Part shown: positions 1 through 6,839 of the stretch, one piece after another | How the letters are laid out: each line of letters opens with the position of its first letter | Numbering within the stretch: the stretch's first letter is position 1 | Assembly: GCF_000718985.1 (NCBI RefSeq) | Contig: NZ_JODL01000050.1 | Coordinates: 1 to 13,191, forward strand | DNA length: 13,191 nucleotides | DNA from: Streptomyces megasporus | GTDB taxonomy: Bacteria; Actinomycetota; Actinomycetes; Streptomycetales; Streptomycetaceae | Reading direction: 5' to 3' | Program-made: the position numbers and the translations under genes | Notes under the pieces: generated by a model | Seen by the model: only the letters and a program-made list of their open reading frames with translations | Database searches by the model: none | Told to the model about the DNA's origin: nothing

Positions 1-81
1 CGGCGAGTCGACGTGCTGTGGGCCATGCTGCGTGACAAGAGGCTGTTCACCTCCGCCCCGCCGGTCACGCAAGCGGCTTGA
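1..81 (+). mobile_element. IS110-family transposase, 3' end (partial)
   Basis: Frame 1 is open from the first base and stops at TGA 79-81, giving 26 codons. The tail reads RRVDVLWAMLRDKR, then LFTSAPPVTQAA. The VDVLWAMLRD segment followed by a short Pro/Thr/Ala end is what I recognise as the extreme C-terminus of IS110/IS116/IS902-type transposases (DEDD catalytic domain plus transposase_20 domain) common in Streptomyces. The catalytic parts lie outside the window. Independent support comes from the minus-strand tail at 13116-13191, which matches it residue for residue in VxVLWAMxRD and PPVT. Only 41 bases separate this stop from the hypB stop, so the element abuts the hydrogenase locus. Whether the element is intact cannot be seen. 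Confidence 0.75.
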
Positions 82-122
82 CTTCATCATTGAGATTCCT
101 TCCCCGGTGTTCCCGGCCGCCG
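82..122. other. Presumed IS110 right end and junction with the hyp operon
   Basis: This short stretch lies between the transposase stop and the hypB stop. It carries ATTGAGA (89-95) and TTCCTTCCCCG (96-106). The second transposase at the right edge has ATTGGGA starting at exactly the same distance (8 bases) after its stop, then CTCCTTCCCCG two bases later than here. The shared pattern suggests this is the non-coding 3' end of the element, so the IS boundary probably falls between about 106 and 122. The boundary itself is inferred, because IS110 elements lack classical long terminal inverted repeats. Confidence 0.4.
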
Positions 123-962
123 TCACCGCACCGGGAGGCCGGTGTCGAGTGCGGGCTCGTACGGGTGTTCGTGGCTCCGATCGTGCGCGGGGCCGTGATC
201 GTGGTCGTGGGCGTGCGCGTGCTCGTGTACGTGGTCGTGCGCGGGACCGTGGTCGTGCCGGTGTTCGTTCAGGTGCCGTCCGGCCAGCGGCGGCCGGTGG
301 GGCCTCTCCCCCGCGCCGACGGCCGTGACGCGCTCCAGGAGTTCCTCGACGCCCCGCCCGGTGCGGGCGGAGGTCCGCAGCACCTCCACGCCCGGGTTGA
401 CCCGTTCCACGTGCTCGGCGAAGGTCTCCTCGTCGAAGTCGACGGCCTCGGCGAGGTCCGTCTTGGAGAGCACCACGAGGTTCGCCAGGCCGAAGGCGGT
501 GGGGTACTTGGCCGGCTTGTCCTCGCCCTCGGTGACCGACATCAGCACCACCCGCAGCGTCTCGCCCAGGTCGTAGGTCGCCGGGCACACCAGGTTGCCC
601 ACGTTCTCCACGAACAGCAGTCGGGTGCCGTCCGGCAGCCAGCCCTCCAGGTGGCCGCGGAGCTGGTCCGCCTCCAGGTGGCAGAGCCCGCCGGTCAGCA
701 CCTGCCGGACCGGCGCCCCCGAGCGGGCGAGCCGCCGGGCGTCGTTCTCCGTGGCCAGGTCGGCGGTGAGCGCGGCGACCGGCAGGCCGCGCTCGGCGGC
801 CCGCGTCAGGAGGAGTTCCAGCAGGGCCGTCTTGCCGCTGCCGGGGCTGGACAGCAGGTTGACGGTGGTGACGCCGCGGCCGGCCAGCTCCTCGCGCAGC
901 GCGGCCGCCAGTCCGTCGTTCTTCGCCAGTACGGCCTGTTTCAGGTCGACGACCCGGCACAT
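123..962 (-). CDS. hypB: HypB, nickel-insertion GTPase with C-terminal His-rich tail
   Basis: This 279-residue GTPase works with HypA to put Ni into the hydrogenase large subunit in the cytoplasm. Visible motifs are the P-loop SSPGSGKT (38-45), the G-domain metal site Cys94-His95 with Cys126, SKTDL (166-170) as the guanine-specificity motif, and TSARTGRG (197-204). The start is the ATG at 962-960, whose A is also the last base of the hypA stop (TGATG), so the two genes are translationally coupled. The open frame continues upstream but only through hypA. Oddly, the usual N-terminal Cys or His metal-binding region is absent. Instead residues 230-266 carry 15 His in 37 positions, including HDHGPAHD twice (236-243 and 254-261). 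This is probably a nickel store placed at the C-terminus. The IS110 element lies just beyond the stop. Confidence 0.93.
   Translation of the reverse strand: MCRVVDLKQAVLAKNDGLAAALREELAGRGVTTVNLLSSPGSGKTALLELLLTRAAERGLPVAALTADLATENDARRLARSGAPVRQVLTGGLCHLEADQLRGHLEGWLPDGTRLLFVENVGNLVCPATYDLGETLRVVLMSVTEGEDKPAKYPTAFGLANLVVLSKTDLAEAVDFDEETFAEHVERVNPGVEVLRTSARTGRGVEELLERVTAVGAGERPHRPPLAGRHLNEHRHDHGPAHDHVHEHAHAHDHDHGPAHDRSHEHPYEPALDTGLPVR
180..257 (-). repeat. Internal duplication inside the hypB His-tail coding DNA
   Basis: The 24-base blocks 180-203 and 234-257 both encode HDHGPAHD and differ at only about two positions. The DNA between and around them is rich in GTG/CGTG steps, because alternating His-Asp, His-Glu and His-Ala codons (CAC/GAC/GAG/GCG) dominate. 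This suggests the tail grew by local duplication or slippage. Its length may therefore vary between strains. Confidence 0.65.
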
Positions 963-1357
963 CACGCTCTCTCCTCCTGTCGTGTCGAGCGGCTCCCGGG
1001 GCACGGTCGGCCCTCCGTGAGCGTCACGTCGACGATCTCCAGCTCGCGTCCGGCCACCAGCTCCGTCTCCGCCTCCCCGCACTCCGGGCACCACAGCCGC
1101 GGCGGTGTGCCGGGGGCGAACTCCTCGGCGCAGGCCCGGCAGCGGGCGCGGGCGGGCACCTCCTCGATGCGGAGTTCGGCACCGGCGAGCGGGGGGCCCT
1201 GGGCGATCACCTCGAAGGAGAACCGCAGGGCGTCGGCCACCACCCCCGACAGTTCGCCGACCCGCAGGCGCACCGACTCCACCGCGTCGGCTCCGTGGCC
1301 GCGCGCGGCCTCCTCGGCGCTCTCGGCGACGGCGAGGGCGATCGACAGCTCGTGCAT
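962..1357 (-). CDS. hypA: HypA, nickel metallochaperone
   Basis: This 131-residue protein passes Ni(II) to the large-subunit precursor together with HypB. It starts with the obligatory MHE, where His2 and Glu3 help bind Ni. It has the zinc-site cysteines as two CxxC pairs, Cys73/Cys76 (CRAC) and Cys90/Cys93 (CPEC), and the family core RLRVGELSGV (30-39). The length is slightly above the usual 113-120 residues because of a polar tail (about residues 116-131). The stop overlaps the hypB start by one base. The gene is read leftward, divergent from hypX across a 184-bp gap that should hold the promoter of this pair. No convincing Shine-Dalgarno stands out before the ATG, but the MHE start is fixed by function. 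Confidence 0.94.
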   Translation of the reverse strand: MHELSIALAVAESAEEAARGHGADAVESVRLRVGELSGVVADALRFSFEVIAQGPPLAGAELRIEEVPARARCRACAEEFAPGTPPRLWCPECGEAETELVAGRELEIVDVTLTEGRPCPGSRSTRQEERA

Positions 1358-1541
1358 GGGGCGTCACGCTAGCCGGCCGCCCCATGCGCCCCACCGCGCC
1401 GCCACGGCACCGGGGCCGAGTTCCCCCGGACAGCCCAAGCCCACGGGGGAACCGAGCGCGTCACGGCCCGGTCCGCGGGTCCGGTGAGCCAGGATCACGC
1501 CCCACAGACGACGGCAACGGTCCAACGGTCCGGGAGGCCTC
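1358..1541. promoter_or_regulatory. Divergent hypA/hypX intergenic region with inverted and direct repeats
   Basis: This 184-bp gap must serve leftward hypAB and rightward hypX. It contains a perfect 9-bp inverted repeat, GTTCCCCCG (1420-1428) and CGGGGGAAC (1444-1452), spaced by 15 bases. It also has a perfect tandem repeat of CAACGGTC (1515-1522 and 1523-1530) just before the hypX ribosome site GGGAGG (1532-1537). I see no clear -35/-10 pair. The inverted repeat could be an operator or an RNA hairpin. Its role is inferred from position only. Confidence 0.4.
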
Positions 1542-3254
1542 ATGCGAATCCTGCTCGTGGCGAGCGCGTTCAACAGTCTGACCCAACGGGTCCTGGTGGA
1601 ACTGGAGGAGCGGGGCCACGCGGTCGCCGTGGAACTCGTGCCGGGGGACGGCTCCGGGTGGGAGGCCGTGGAGCGGCACGCCCCCGACCTGGTGCTCGCC
1701 CCGATGCTGACGACCGCGATCCCGAAGGAGGTCTGGTCGGCCCGCACCTGTCTGGTGGTGCACCCCGGGCCGCCCGGCGACCGCGGTCCCTCGTCGCTGG
1801 ACCGGGCGATGCAGGACTGCTCCGGGCAGTGGGGCGTGACCGTGTTCCAGGCCGAGGCCGAGATGGACGCGGGCCCCGTCTGGGCGTCGGCGCCGCTGTC
1901 GATGCCGCAGCAGATCGGCAAGAGCGACCTGTACCGGGGCGAGGTGGCCGACGCCGCGGTGGAGGCGGTGCTGCTGGCCGTCCGGCGCTTCGCGTCCGGC
2001 GCGTACACCCCCCGGCCGCAACCGCAGGACGGGCCGGGCCTGCGCCCGTACCTGGGCCAGGACGAACGCCGCATCGACTGGGAGCGGGACTCCACCCGGG
2101 TGGTGCTGCGCAGGCTGCGGGCCGCCGACTCCCAGCCCGGCGTGTTGGACTCCTTCCTGGGCGGCGAGTGGTACCTGCACGGCGGGCACCACGAGGACCG
2201 GTTGCGCGGCCGGCCCGGCGAGGTGCTGGCCACCCGGTGCGGGGCGATCTGCCGGGCGACGTCGGACGGGGCGGTGTGGATTCCCCAACTGCGGCCGAGG
2301 AGGCGGCCGGGGGGCCGGCGGACGTTCAAGCTGCCCGCCGCCCTGGCGCTCGGCGACCGGCTGCCGGACGTGCCCGAGGTGCCCGTTCCGCTGTGGCTGC
2401 CCGCCGGGCGTCGCACCTGGACCGAGATCCGCTACGAGGAGAGCGGTCCGGTGGGTTTCGTGCGCTTCTCCTTCCCCGGCGGGGCGATGGGCACCGACCG
2501 GTGCCGTCGGCTGTTGGAGGCCTACCGCTTCGCCTGCTCCCGACCGACCCAGGTGGTGGTGCTCGGCGCCTGCCGGGACTTCTTCTCCAACGGCATCGAC
2601 CTGAACCTGATCGAGGCCGCGGACGATCCCGCCGCGGAGTCCTGGGCCAACGTCCGGGCCATGAACGACCTGGTGGAGGCCGTCCTCACCACGACCGACC
2701 GGCTGACCGTCGCCGCCCTGGGGGGCAACGCGGCGGCCGGTGGGGTGATGCTGGCGCTGGCTGCGGACGAGGTGTGGTGTCGGGCGGGCGCGGTCCTCAA
2801 CCCGCACTACCGGCTGATGGGGCTGTACGGCTCGGAGTACTGGACCTACAGCCTGCCCCGGCGGGTGGGCGCCGAGGAGGCGGACCGGCTGGTCCGGCAG
2901 GCGCTGCCGGTGGGCGCCGCCGCCGCACTGCGCGCCGGGCTGGTGGACCGCGTGCTGTCCGTGGCGCCGGAGACCTTCTTCCGCGAGGTCGCCCGGATGG
3001 CGGCCGGCCTCGCCGCCGACCCGGCGCTCCAGGCGCGGATCGGGGAGAAGAAGGCGGTGCGCGAGCGCGACGAGGCGGTCCGGCCGCTGTGGGACCACCG
3101 GGCCGCGGAGCTCGCCCGGATGCACCGGTGCTTCTTCCGGGCGGGCGAGCCGTACCACGCCCTGCGCTCGGCCTTCGTCCGCAAGGAGGGCTCGTCGCTC
3201 ACGCCGGGGCACCTGACCGAGTCACTTCCCCGGCGGAAAACGTTTGAGTTGTAG
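1542..3254 (+). CDS. hypX: HypX (HoxX), aerobic CO-ligand synthesis enzyme
   Basis: This 570-residue two-domain protein makes the active-site CO from formyl-tetrahydrofolate through a formyl-CoA intermediate, which lets hydrogenases mature in air. Residues about 1-290 form the formyltransferase-like half. It has HPGPPGDRGPSSLD from His74, matching the catalytic His region of formyltransferases, and AEMDAGPVW with Asp109 in the usual catalytic Asp position. Residues about 300-570 form an enoyl-CoA-hydratase-like half, with FFSNGIDLNLIE, NAAAGGVMLALAADEVW and YGSEYWTYSLPRRVG (Tyr429, Glu432), the last typical of HypX. The length matches the family. ATG 1542 follows GGGAGG at 1532-1537. It is read in the same direction as the hydrogenase genes, 114 bp before the small subunit, and may be cotranscribed with them. 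Confidence 0.93.
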   Translation: MRILLVASAFNSLTQRVLVELEERGHAVAVELVPGDGSGWEAVERHAPDLVLAPMLTTAIPKEVWSARTCLVVHPGPPGDRGPSSLDRAMQDCSGQWGVTVFQAEAEMDAGPVWASAPLSMPQQIGKSDLYRGEVADAAVEAVLLAVRRFASGAYTPRPQPQDGPGLRPYLGQDERRIDWERDSTRVVLRRLRAADSQPGVLDSFLGGEWYLHGGHHEDRLRGRPGEVLATRCGAICRATSDGAVWIPQLRPRRRPGGRRTFKLPAALALGDRLPDVPEVPVPLWLPAGRRTWTEIRYEESGPVGFVRFSFPGGAMGTDRCRRLLEAYRFACSRPTQVVVLGACRDFFSNGIDLNLIEAADDPAAESWANVRAMNDLVEAVLTTTDRLTVAALGGNAAAGGVMLALAADEVWCRAGAVLNPHYRLMGLYGSEYWTYSLPRRVGAEEADRLVRQALPVGAAAALRAGLVDRVLSVAPETFFREVARMAAGLAADPALQARIGEKKAVRERDEAVRPLWDHRAAELARMHRCFFRAGEPYHALRSAFVRKEGSSLTPGHLTESLPRRKTFEL

Positions 3255-3368
3255 GCATGTGCTGGAAATGTCAGGCTCCGAGGGACGGATGGCGGCCGGC
3301 GCGGACCGCCGCCGCGCCGAACCGGGACCGTGCCTCCCCGCGGGCCCCGCTGCCAGGAAGGAAGCCGT
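3255..3368 (+). promoter_or_regulatory. Leader of the hydrogenase operon, possible promoter
   Basis: This 114-bp gap between hypX and the small subunit is the longest in the rightward run up to the protease. Around 3236-3272 lies one of the few AT-richer patches in the window, with TTGAGT at 3244-3249 followed about 17 bases later by AAATGT (3267-3272). That is a poor but possible sigma-70-type pair, and it would overlap the hypX 3' end. The ribosome site AGGAAGGAAG (3355-3364) ends four bases before ATG 3369 and decides that start. The promoter itself is a guess from composition and spacing. Confidence 0.25.
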
Positions 3369-4421
3369 ATGAGCACCGACACGTCGGCCCCCAGCGGCGT
3401 CGAGGAGGTCCACATCCTCTGGACCTCCGAGGGCATGAGCTGCGACGGCGACACGGTCTCGGTCACCGCCGCGACGCTGCCGAGCCTGGAGGACGTCGTC
3501 CTCGGATCGATCCCCGGCATCCCCAAGGTCCACCTGCACAACAAGGTGCTGGCCTACGAGACCGGCGAGGGGTTCACCCGGGCCTTCCACCGGGCCGCCA
3601 ACGACGAGCTGGGGCCGTTCGTCCTCGTCGTCGAGGGGTCCGTCCCCAACGAGAACATCAACGGCGACGGCTACTGGACGTCGATGGGCAACGACCCCGA
3701 GACGGGCGAGCCGATCACCCTCAACCAGTGGATCGACCGGCTGGCGCACAAGGCGTTCGCGGTGGTGGCGATCGGCACCTGCGCCACCTACGGCGGCATC
3801 CACGCCATGGCGGGCAACCCCACCGGCTGTATGGGCCTGGCGGACTACCTGGGGTGGGACTTCCGTTCCGCGGGCGGGCTGCCGATCGTCAACGTCCCCG
3901 GCTGTCCCGTCCAGCCGGACAACTTCATGGAGACCCTGCTGTGGCTCCTGCACCAGGCCGCCGGAATGGCCCCGCCGATCCCGCTGGACGATCAACTCCG
4001 GCCGACCTGGCTGTTCGGCAAGACCGTCCACGAGGGCTGCGACCGGGCCGCGTACTACGAGCAGGGCGACTTCGCGCTGGACTACAACTCCCCCAAGTGC
4101 CAGGTGAAGATCGGCTGTTGGGGGCCGGTGGTGAACTGCAACGTCCCCAAGCGGGGCTGGATGGACGGCATCGGCGGCTGTCCCAACGTCGGCGGCATCT
4201 GCATCGCCTGCACCATGCCCGGCTTCCCCGACAAGTTCATGCCCTTCATGGACGAGCCCCCGGGCGGCAGCGTCTCCTCCGGTCTGTTGAGCCGCACCTA
4301 CGGACCGCTCGTGAGGTCACTGCGCTCCATCACCAACCGCACCGTGAACAAGGAGCCCAAGTGGCGCCACAACCGCACCGAACTGACCTCGGGCTACCAG
4401 CCGCGGTGGTCCGGCCGCTGA
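3369..4421 (+). CDS. hhyS: Group 1h [NiFe] hydrogenase small subunit
   Basis: This 350-residue Fe-S subunit carries electrons away from the NiFe site. I chose ATG 3369 because AGGAAGGAAG sits just before it; an in-frame ATG at 3330 would add 13 unlikely residues. There is no twin-arginine signal or C-terminal membrane helix, as expected for the actinobacterial group. Likely proximal-cluster ligands are Cys25, Cys138 (IGTCATYGG) and Cys179 (VPGCPVQPDN), with Asp28 in the CDGD motif where other small subunits have Cys. Likely distal and medial ligands are His221, Cys224, Cys244, Cys250, Cys257, Cys278 and Cys281, with Cys271 as an extra. The Asp substitution is known from the Ralstonia eutropha actinobacterial-type hydrogenase. 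The large subunit follows after 40 bp. Confidence 0.94.
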   Translation: MSTDTSAPSGVEEVHILWTSEGMSCDGDTVSVTAATLPSLEDVVLGSIPGIPKVHLHNKVLAYETGEGFTRAFHRAANDELGPFVLVVEGSVPNENINGDGYWTSMGNDPETGEPITLNQWIDRLAHKAFAVVAIGTCATYGGIHAMAGNPTGCMGLADYLGWDFRSAGGLPIVNVPGCPVQPDNFMETLLWLLHQAAGMAPPIPLDDQLRPTWLFGKTVHEGCDRAAYYEQGDFALDYNSPKCQVKIGCWGPVVNCNVPKRGWMDGIGGCPNVGGICIACTMPGFPDKFMPFMDEPPGGSVSSGLLSRTYGPLVRSLRSITNRTVNKEPKWRHNRTELTSGYQPRWSGR

Positions 4422-4461
4422 CGACGCCGACGGCGTTCGAGACGTTTGAGAGGACCGCTCC

Positions 4462-6249
4462 GTGACGACCAGCCAGACCGTCCCGGTCGATCAGCGCACG
4501 CTCACCGAGGTCGCGTTCGACCCCATCACCAGGATCATCGGCAACCTGGGCATCTACACCAAGATCGACTTCCCCAACCGGGAGGTCGTCGAGTGCCGGA
4601 GCACGTCCTCGATCTTCCGCGGCTACAGCGTCTTCATGAAGGGCAAGGACCCCCGCGACGCGCACTTCATCACCAGCCGCATCTGCGGCATCTGCGGGGA
4701 CAACCACGCCGTGTGCTCGATCTACGCGCAGAACATGGCGTACGGGGTGAAGACGCCGCCCCTGGGCGAGTGGATCATCAACCTCGGCGAGGCGGCCGAG
4801 TACATGTTCGACCACACGATCTTCCAGGACAACATGGTCTTCGTCGACTACTGCGAACGCATGGTCAAGGAGACCAACCCCTCCGTCCTGCGGCGCGCCG
4901 AGCGGACCGCGGCCCCGCGCGGGGACGTGCACGGCCACCGCACGATCGCCGACATCATGCGCTCCTACAACCCCTTCGAGGGCGCCACCTACAAGGAAGC
5001 CCTCGTGATGAGCCGCACCACGCGCGAGATGTGCTGTCTGATGGAGGGTCGGCACGTCCACCCCTCGACGCTCTACCCCGGCGGCGTCGGCACCGTCGCC
5101 ACTCCACAGGCCTTCACCGACTACCTGGTCCGGCTGATGCGCTGTCTGGACTTCGTCAAGCGGGCCGTCGCCATGAACGACGACGTCTTCGACTTCTTCT
5201 ACGAGGCCCTGCCCGGTTACGAGGAGGTCGGCCGGCGCCGCACGATGCTGGGCTGCTGGGGCGCCTTCCAGAACCCGGACGTGGTCGACTACGACTACCG
5301 GACGATGAACGAGTGGGGCAACGCCATGTTCGTCACCCCCGGCATCGTCGTGGACGACGAGCTGGTCACCACCGACCTGGTCGACATCAACCTGGGCATG
5401 CGCATCCTGCTGGGCAGCTCGTACTACGAGGACTGGATCGGCGAGGAGACCTACGTCGACAAGGACCCCCTGGGCAACCCCGTCGACCAGCGGCACCCGT
5501 GGAACCAGACCACCCTGCCCGAGCCCCAGAAGCGCGATCTGAACGGCGGCAAGTACAGCTGGGTGATGAGCCCCCGCTGGTACGACAAGCGCACGAACGA
5601 CTTCCTCGCCCTGGACACCGGCGGCGGGCCCATCGCCCGGCTGTGGGTCACCGCGCTGGCCGGCAAGGTCCGCACCCCCTACGTGCGCTCCACCGGGCAC
5701 AGCGTCGAGATCGACCTGCCCAAGACCCCGGGCATGCCGGAGATGCGGCTGGAGTGGACGCCCCCGCCCTTCCCCAACACCATCGAGCGCAACCGGGCGC
5801 GGATGTACTTCGTCGCCTACGCCGCCGCCATGGCCCTGCACTTCGTGGACAAGGCGTTGGAGGAGGTCCGGGCCGGACGCACCAAGGTCTTCCAGGAGTT
5901 CGAGGTGCCCGAGGAGGGCATCGGCGTCGGCTTCCACGAGGCCGTGCGCGGTGTGCTCTCCCACCACCTGGTGATCCGCGACAAGAAGATCGCCAACTAC
6001 CACCCGTACCCGCCGACCCCCTGGAACGCCAGCCCCCGCGACTTCTACGGCACCCCCGGTCCGTACGAGGACGCCGTCCAGGGCTGCCCCATCTTCGAGG
6101 AGAACGGTCCGGACGACTTCAAGGGCATCGACATCATGCGCACCGTGCGCAGCTTCGACCCGTGTCTGCCCTGCGGCGTCCACATGTACCTCGGCGGCGG
6201 GCGCACCCTGCGGCAACACCACTCGCCGACCTTCGGCGCGGTCTCGTAG
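4462..6249 (+). CDS. hhyL: Group 1h [NiFe] hydrogenase large subunit
   Basis: This 595-residue catalytic subunit holds the NiFe(CN)2CO centre and oxidises H2. The N-terminal L1 motif is RICGICGDNH (73-82), with Cys75 and Cys78. The C-terminal L2 motif is DPCLPCGVH (566-574), with Cys568 and Cys571. After His574 a 21-residue tail (575-595) remains, the piece normally cut off by a dedicated protease once Ni is in place. That protease is probably the gene at 9648. The start is GTG 4462, with AGAGGA (4449-4454) seven bases upstream; I see no better ATG. The sequence reads without frameshift or gap. By this overall motif set it belongs with the high-affinity, oxygen-insensitive hydrogenases (HhyL/HucL) that scavenge atmospheric H2, often during sporulation or starvation. 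The affinity itself is inferred from the family. Confidence 0.95.
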   Translation: MTTSQTVPVDQRTLTEVAFDPITRIIGNLGIYTKIDFPNREVVECRSTSSIFRGYSVFMKGKDPRDAHFITSRICGICGDNHAVCSIYAQNMAYGVKTPPLGEWIINLGEAAEYMFDHTIFQDNMVFVDYCERMVKETNPSVLRRAERTAAPRGDVHGHRTIADIMRSYNPFEGATYKEALVMSRTTREMCCLMEGRHVHPSTLYPGGVGTVATPQAFTDYLVRLMRCLDFVKRAVAMNDDVFDFFYEALPGYEEVGRRRTMLGCWGAFQNPDVVDYDYRTMNEWGNAMFVTPGIVVDDELVTTDLVDINLGMRILLGSSYYEDWIGEETYVDKDPLGNPVDQRHPWNQTTLPEPQKRDLNGGKYSWVMSPRWYDKRTNDFLALDTGGGPIARLWVTALAGKVRTPYVRSTGHSVEIDLPKTPGMPEMRLEWTPPPFPNTIERNRARMYFVAYAAAMALHFVDKALEEVRAGRTKVFQEFEVPEEGIGVGFHEAVRGVLSHHLVIRDKKIANYHPYPPTPWNASPRDFYGTPGPYEDAVQGCPIFEENGPDDFKGIDIMRTVRSFDPCLPCGVHMYLGGGRTLRQHHSPTFGAVS

Positions 6250-6263
6250 GAAGGCGGACACCG

Positions 6264-6839
6264 ATGCCCTGGGACGACGAGCACGCCCGCGTGCGGGTGG
6301 CGCGGACCGAGGAACTCCTCTCCGGCCTGGAGTCGCTGCCCGACGGCGCCGCGGCCGCCCGGGCGGCCGAGACCGTCGAGGCGCTGGTGGACCTCTACGG
6401 CGACTGCCTGGCCCGGATCACCGCCCACCTGGGCGAGGACGGAAGGGGCGACGCCCTCCTGCGGCGTCTCGCGGACGACGAGCTCGTCGGCCGGCTGCTG
6501 CTGGTCCACGACCTCCACCCCGACCCGGTGGAGACCCGTGTGCGCCGGGCGTTGGAGGACGTGCGGAGCGGAGCGGGCCTGGCGGCGGACGGGGTGGAGC
6601 TGCTGGAGCTGTCGGGGACGACGGCGCGGGTCCGGCTGCGCGGCGGCGGACGCGGCTGCTCCTCCTCGTCCGCCTCGCCCCGAGCCCTGGAGGAGGCCGT
6701 ACGGGAGGCGGTGACCGGCTTCGCGCCCGAGGTCGAGCGGGTGGACGTCGAGACCGTCCCGGACCGGGCGCCCGAAGCCCTCATCCCGGTGGACTCCCTC
6801 TTCCGGCGTCCGGCCCTCGCCTCCGAGACGGGCGGGTGA
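6264..6839 (+). CDS. NifU-like domain protein of the hydrogenase operon, single Cys
   Basis: This 191-residue protein starts at ATG 6264 after AGGAAGG (6248-6254), 14 bp behind the large subunit. Residues 80-128 (LVHDLHPDPVETRV..ALEDVR, then VELLEL and ARVRL) and the helix RALEEAVREAV (140-150) follow the plan of a NifU C-terminal Fe-S scaffold domain. The usual CxxC of that domain is not there: GRGCSSSSASP keeps one Cys (132), with Ser and Gly nearby. Cys48 in the N-terminal helical part is the only other one. It may act in Fe-S insertion into the small subunit, or have lost cluster binding and serve as an adaptor. Its stop overlaps the next start (GTGA). The family assignment is fairly firm; the role is inferred from context. 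Confidence 0.8.
   Translation: MPWDDEHARVRVARTEELLSGLESLPDGAAAARAAETVEALVDLYGDCLARITAHLGEDGRGDALLRRLADDELVGRLLLVHDLHPDPVETRVRRALEDVRSGAGLAADGVELLELSGTTARVRLRGGGRGCSSSSASPRALEEAVREAVTGFAPEVERVDVETVPDRAPEALIPVDSLFRRPALASETGG

Noticed and set aside
1..90. Minus-strand small gene from ATGATG (90-85) with a GGAAGGAA-like site, following hypB
   Set aside because: It runs through the plus-strand IS110 tail, and its translation (MMKSSRLRDRRGGG) looks like an antisense artefact.
963..1394. Extension of hypB upstream to an ATG at 1394
   Set aside because: The extra residues lie entirely within hypA in another frame and are Arg/Gly/Pro-rich. The TGATG overlap gives the natural start.
1461..3212. Very long antisense open frame opposite hypX (583 codons)
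   Set aside because: Its composition is low-complexity, and long antisense frames are expected opposite real genes at this GC content.
3330..3368. Earlier ATG for the small subunit
   Set aside because: It lacks a good ribosome site and adds residues unlike the family; AGGAAGGAAG clearly serves ATG 3369.
4424..4436. Small palindrome ACGCCG-A-CGGCGT between the subunit genes
   Set aside because: With a one-base centre it can form only a short weak hairpin, and such palindromes are common by chance at this GC content.
4330..6261. Very long antisense open frame opposite the large subunit (643 codons)
   Set aside because: It is Val/Gly/His-rich with no family motif, and mirrors codon bias of the hydrogenase gene.
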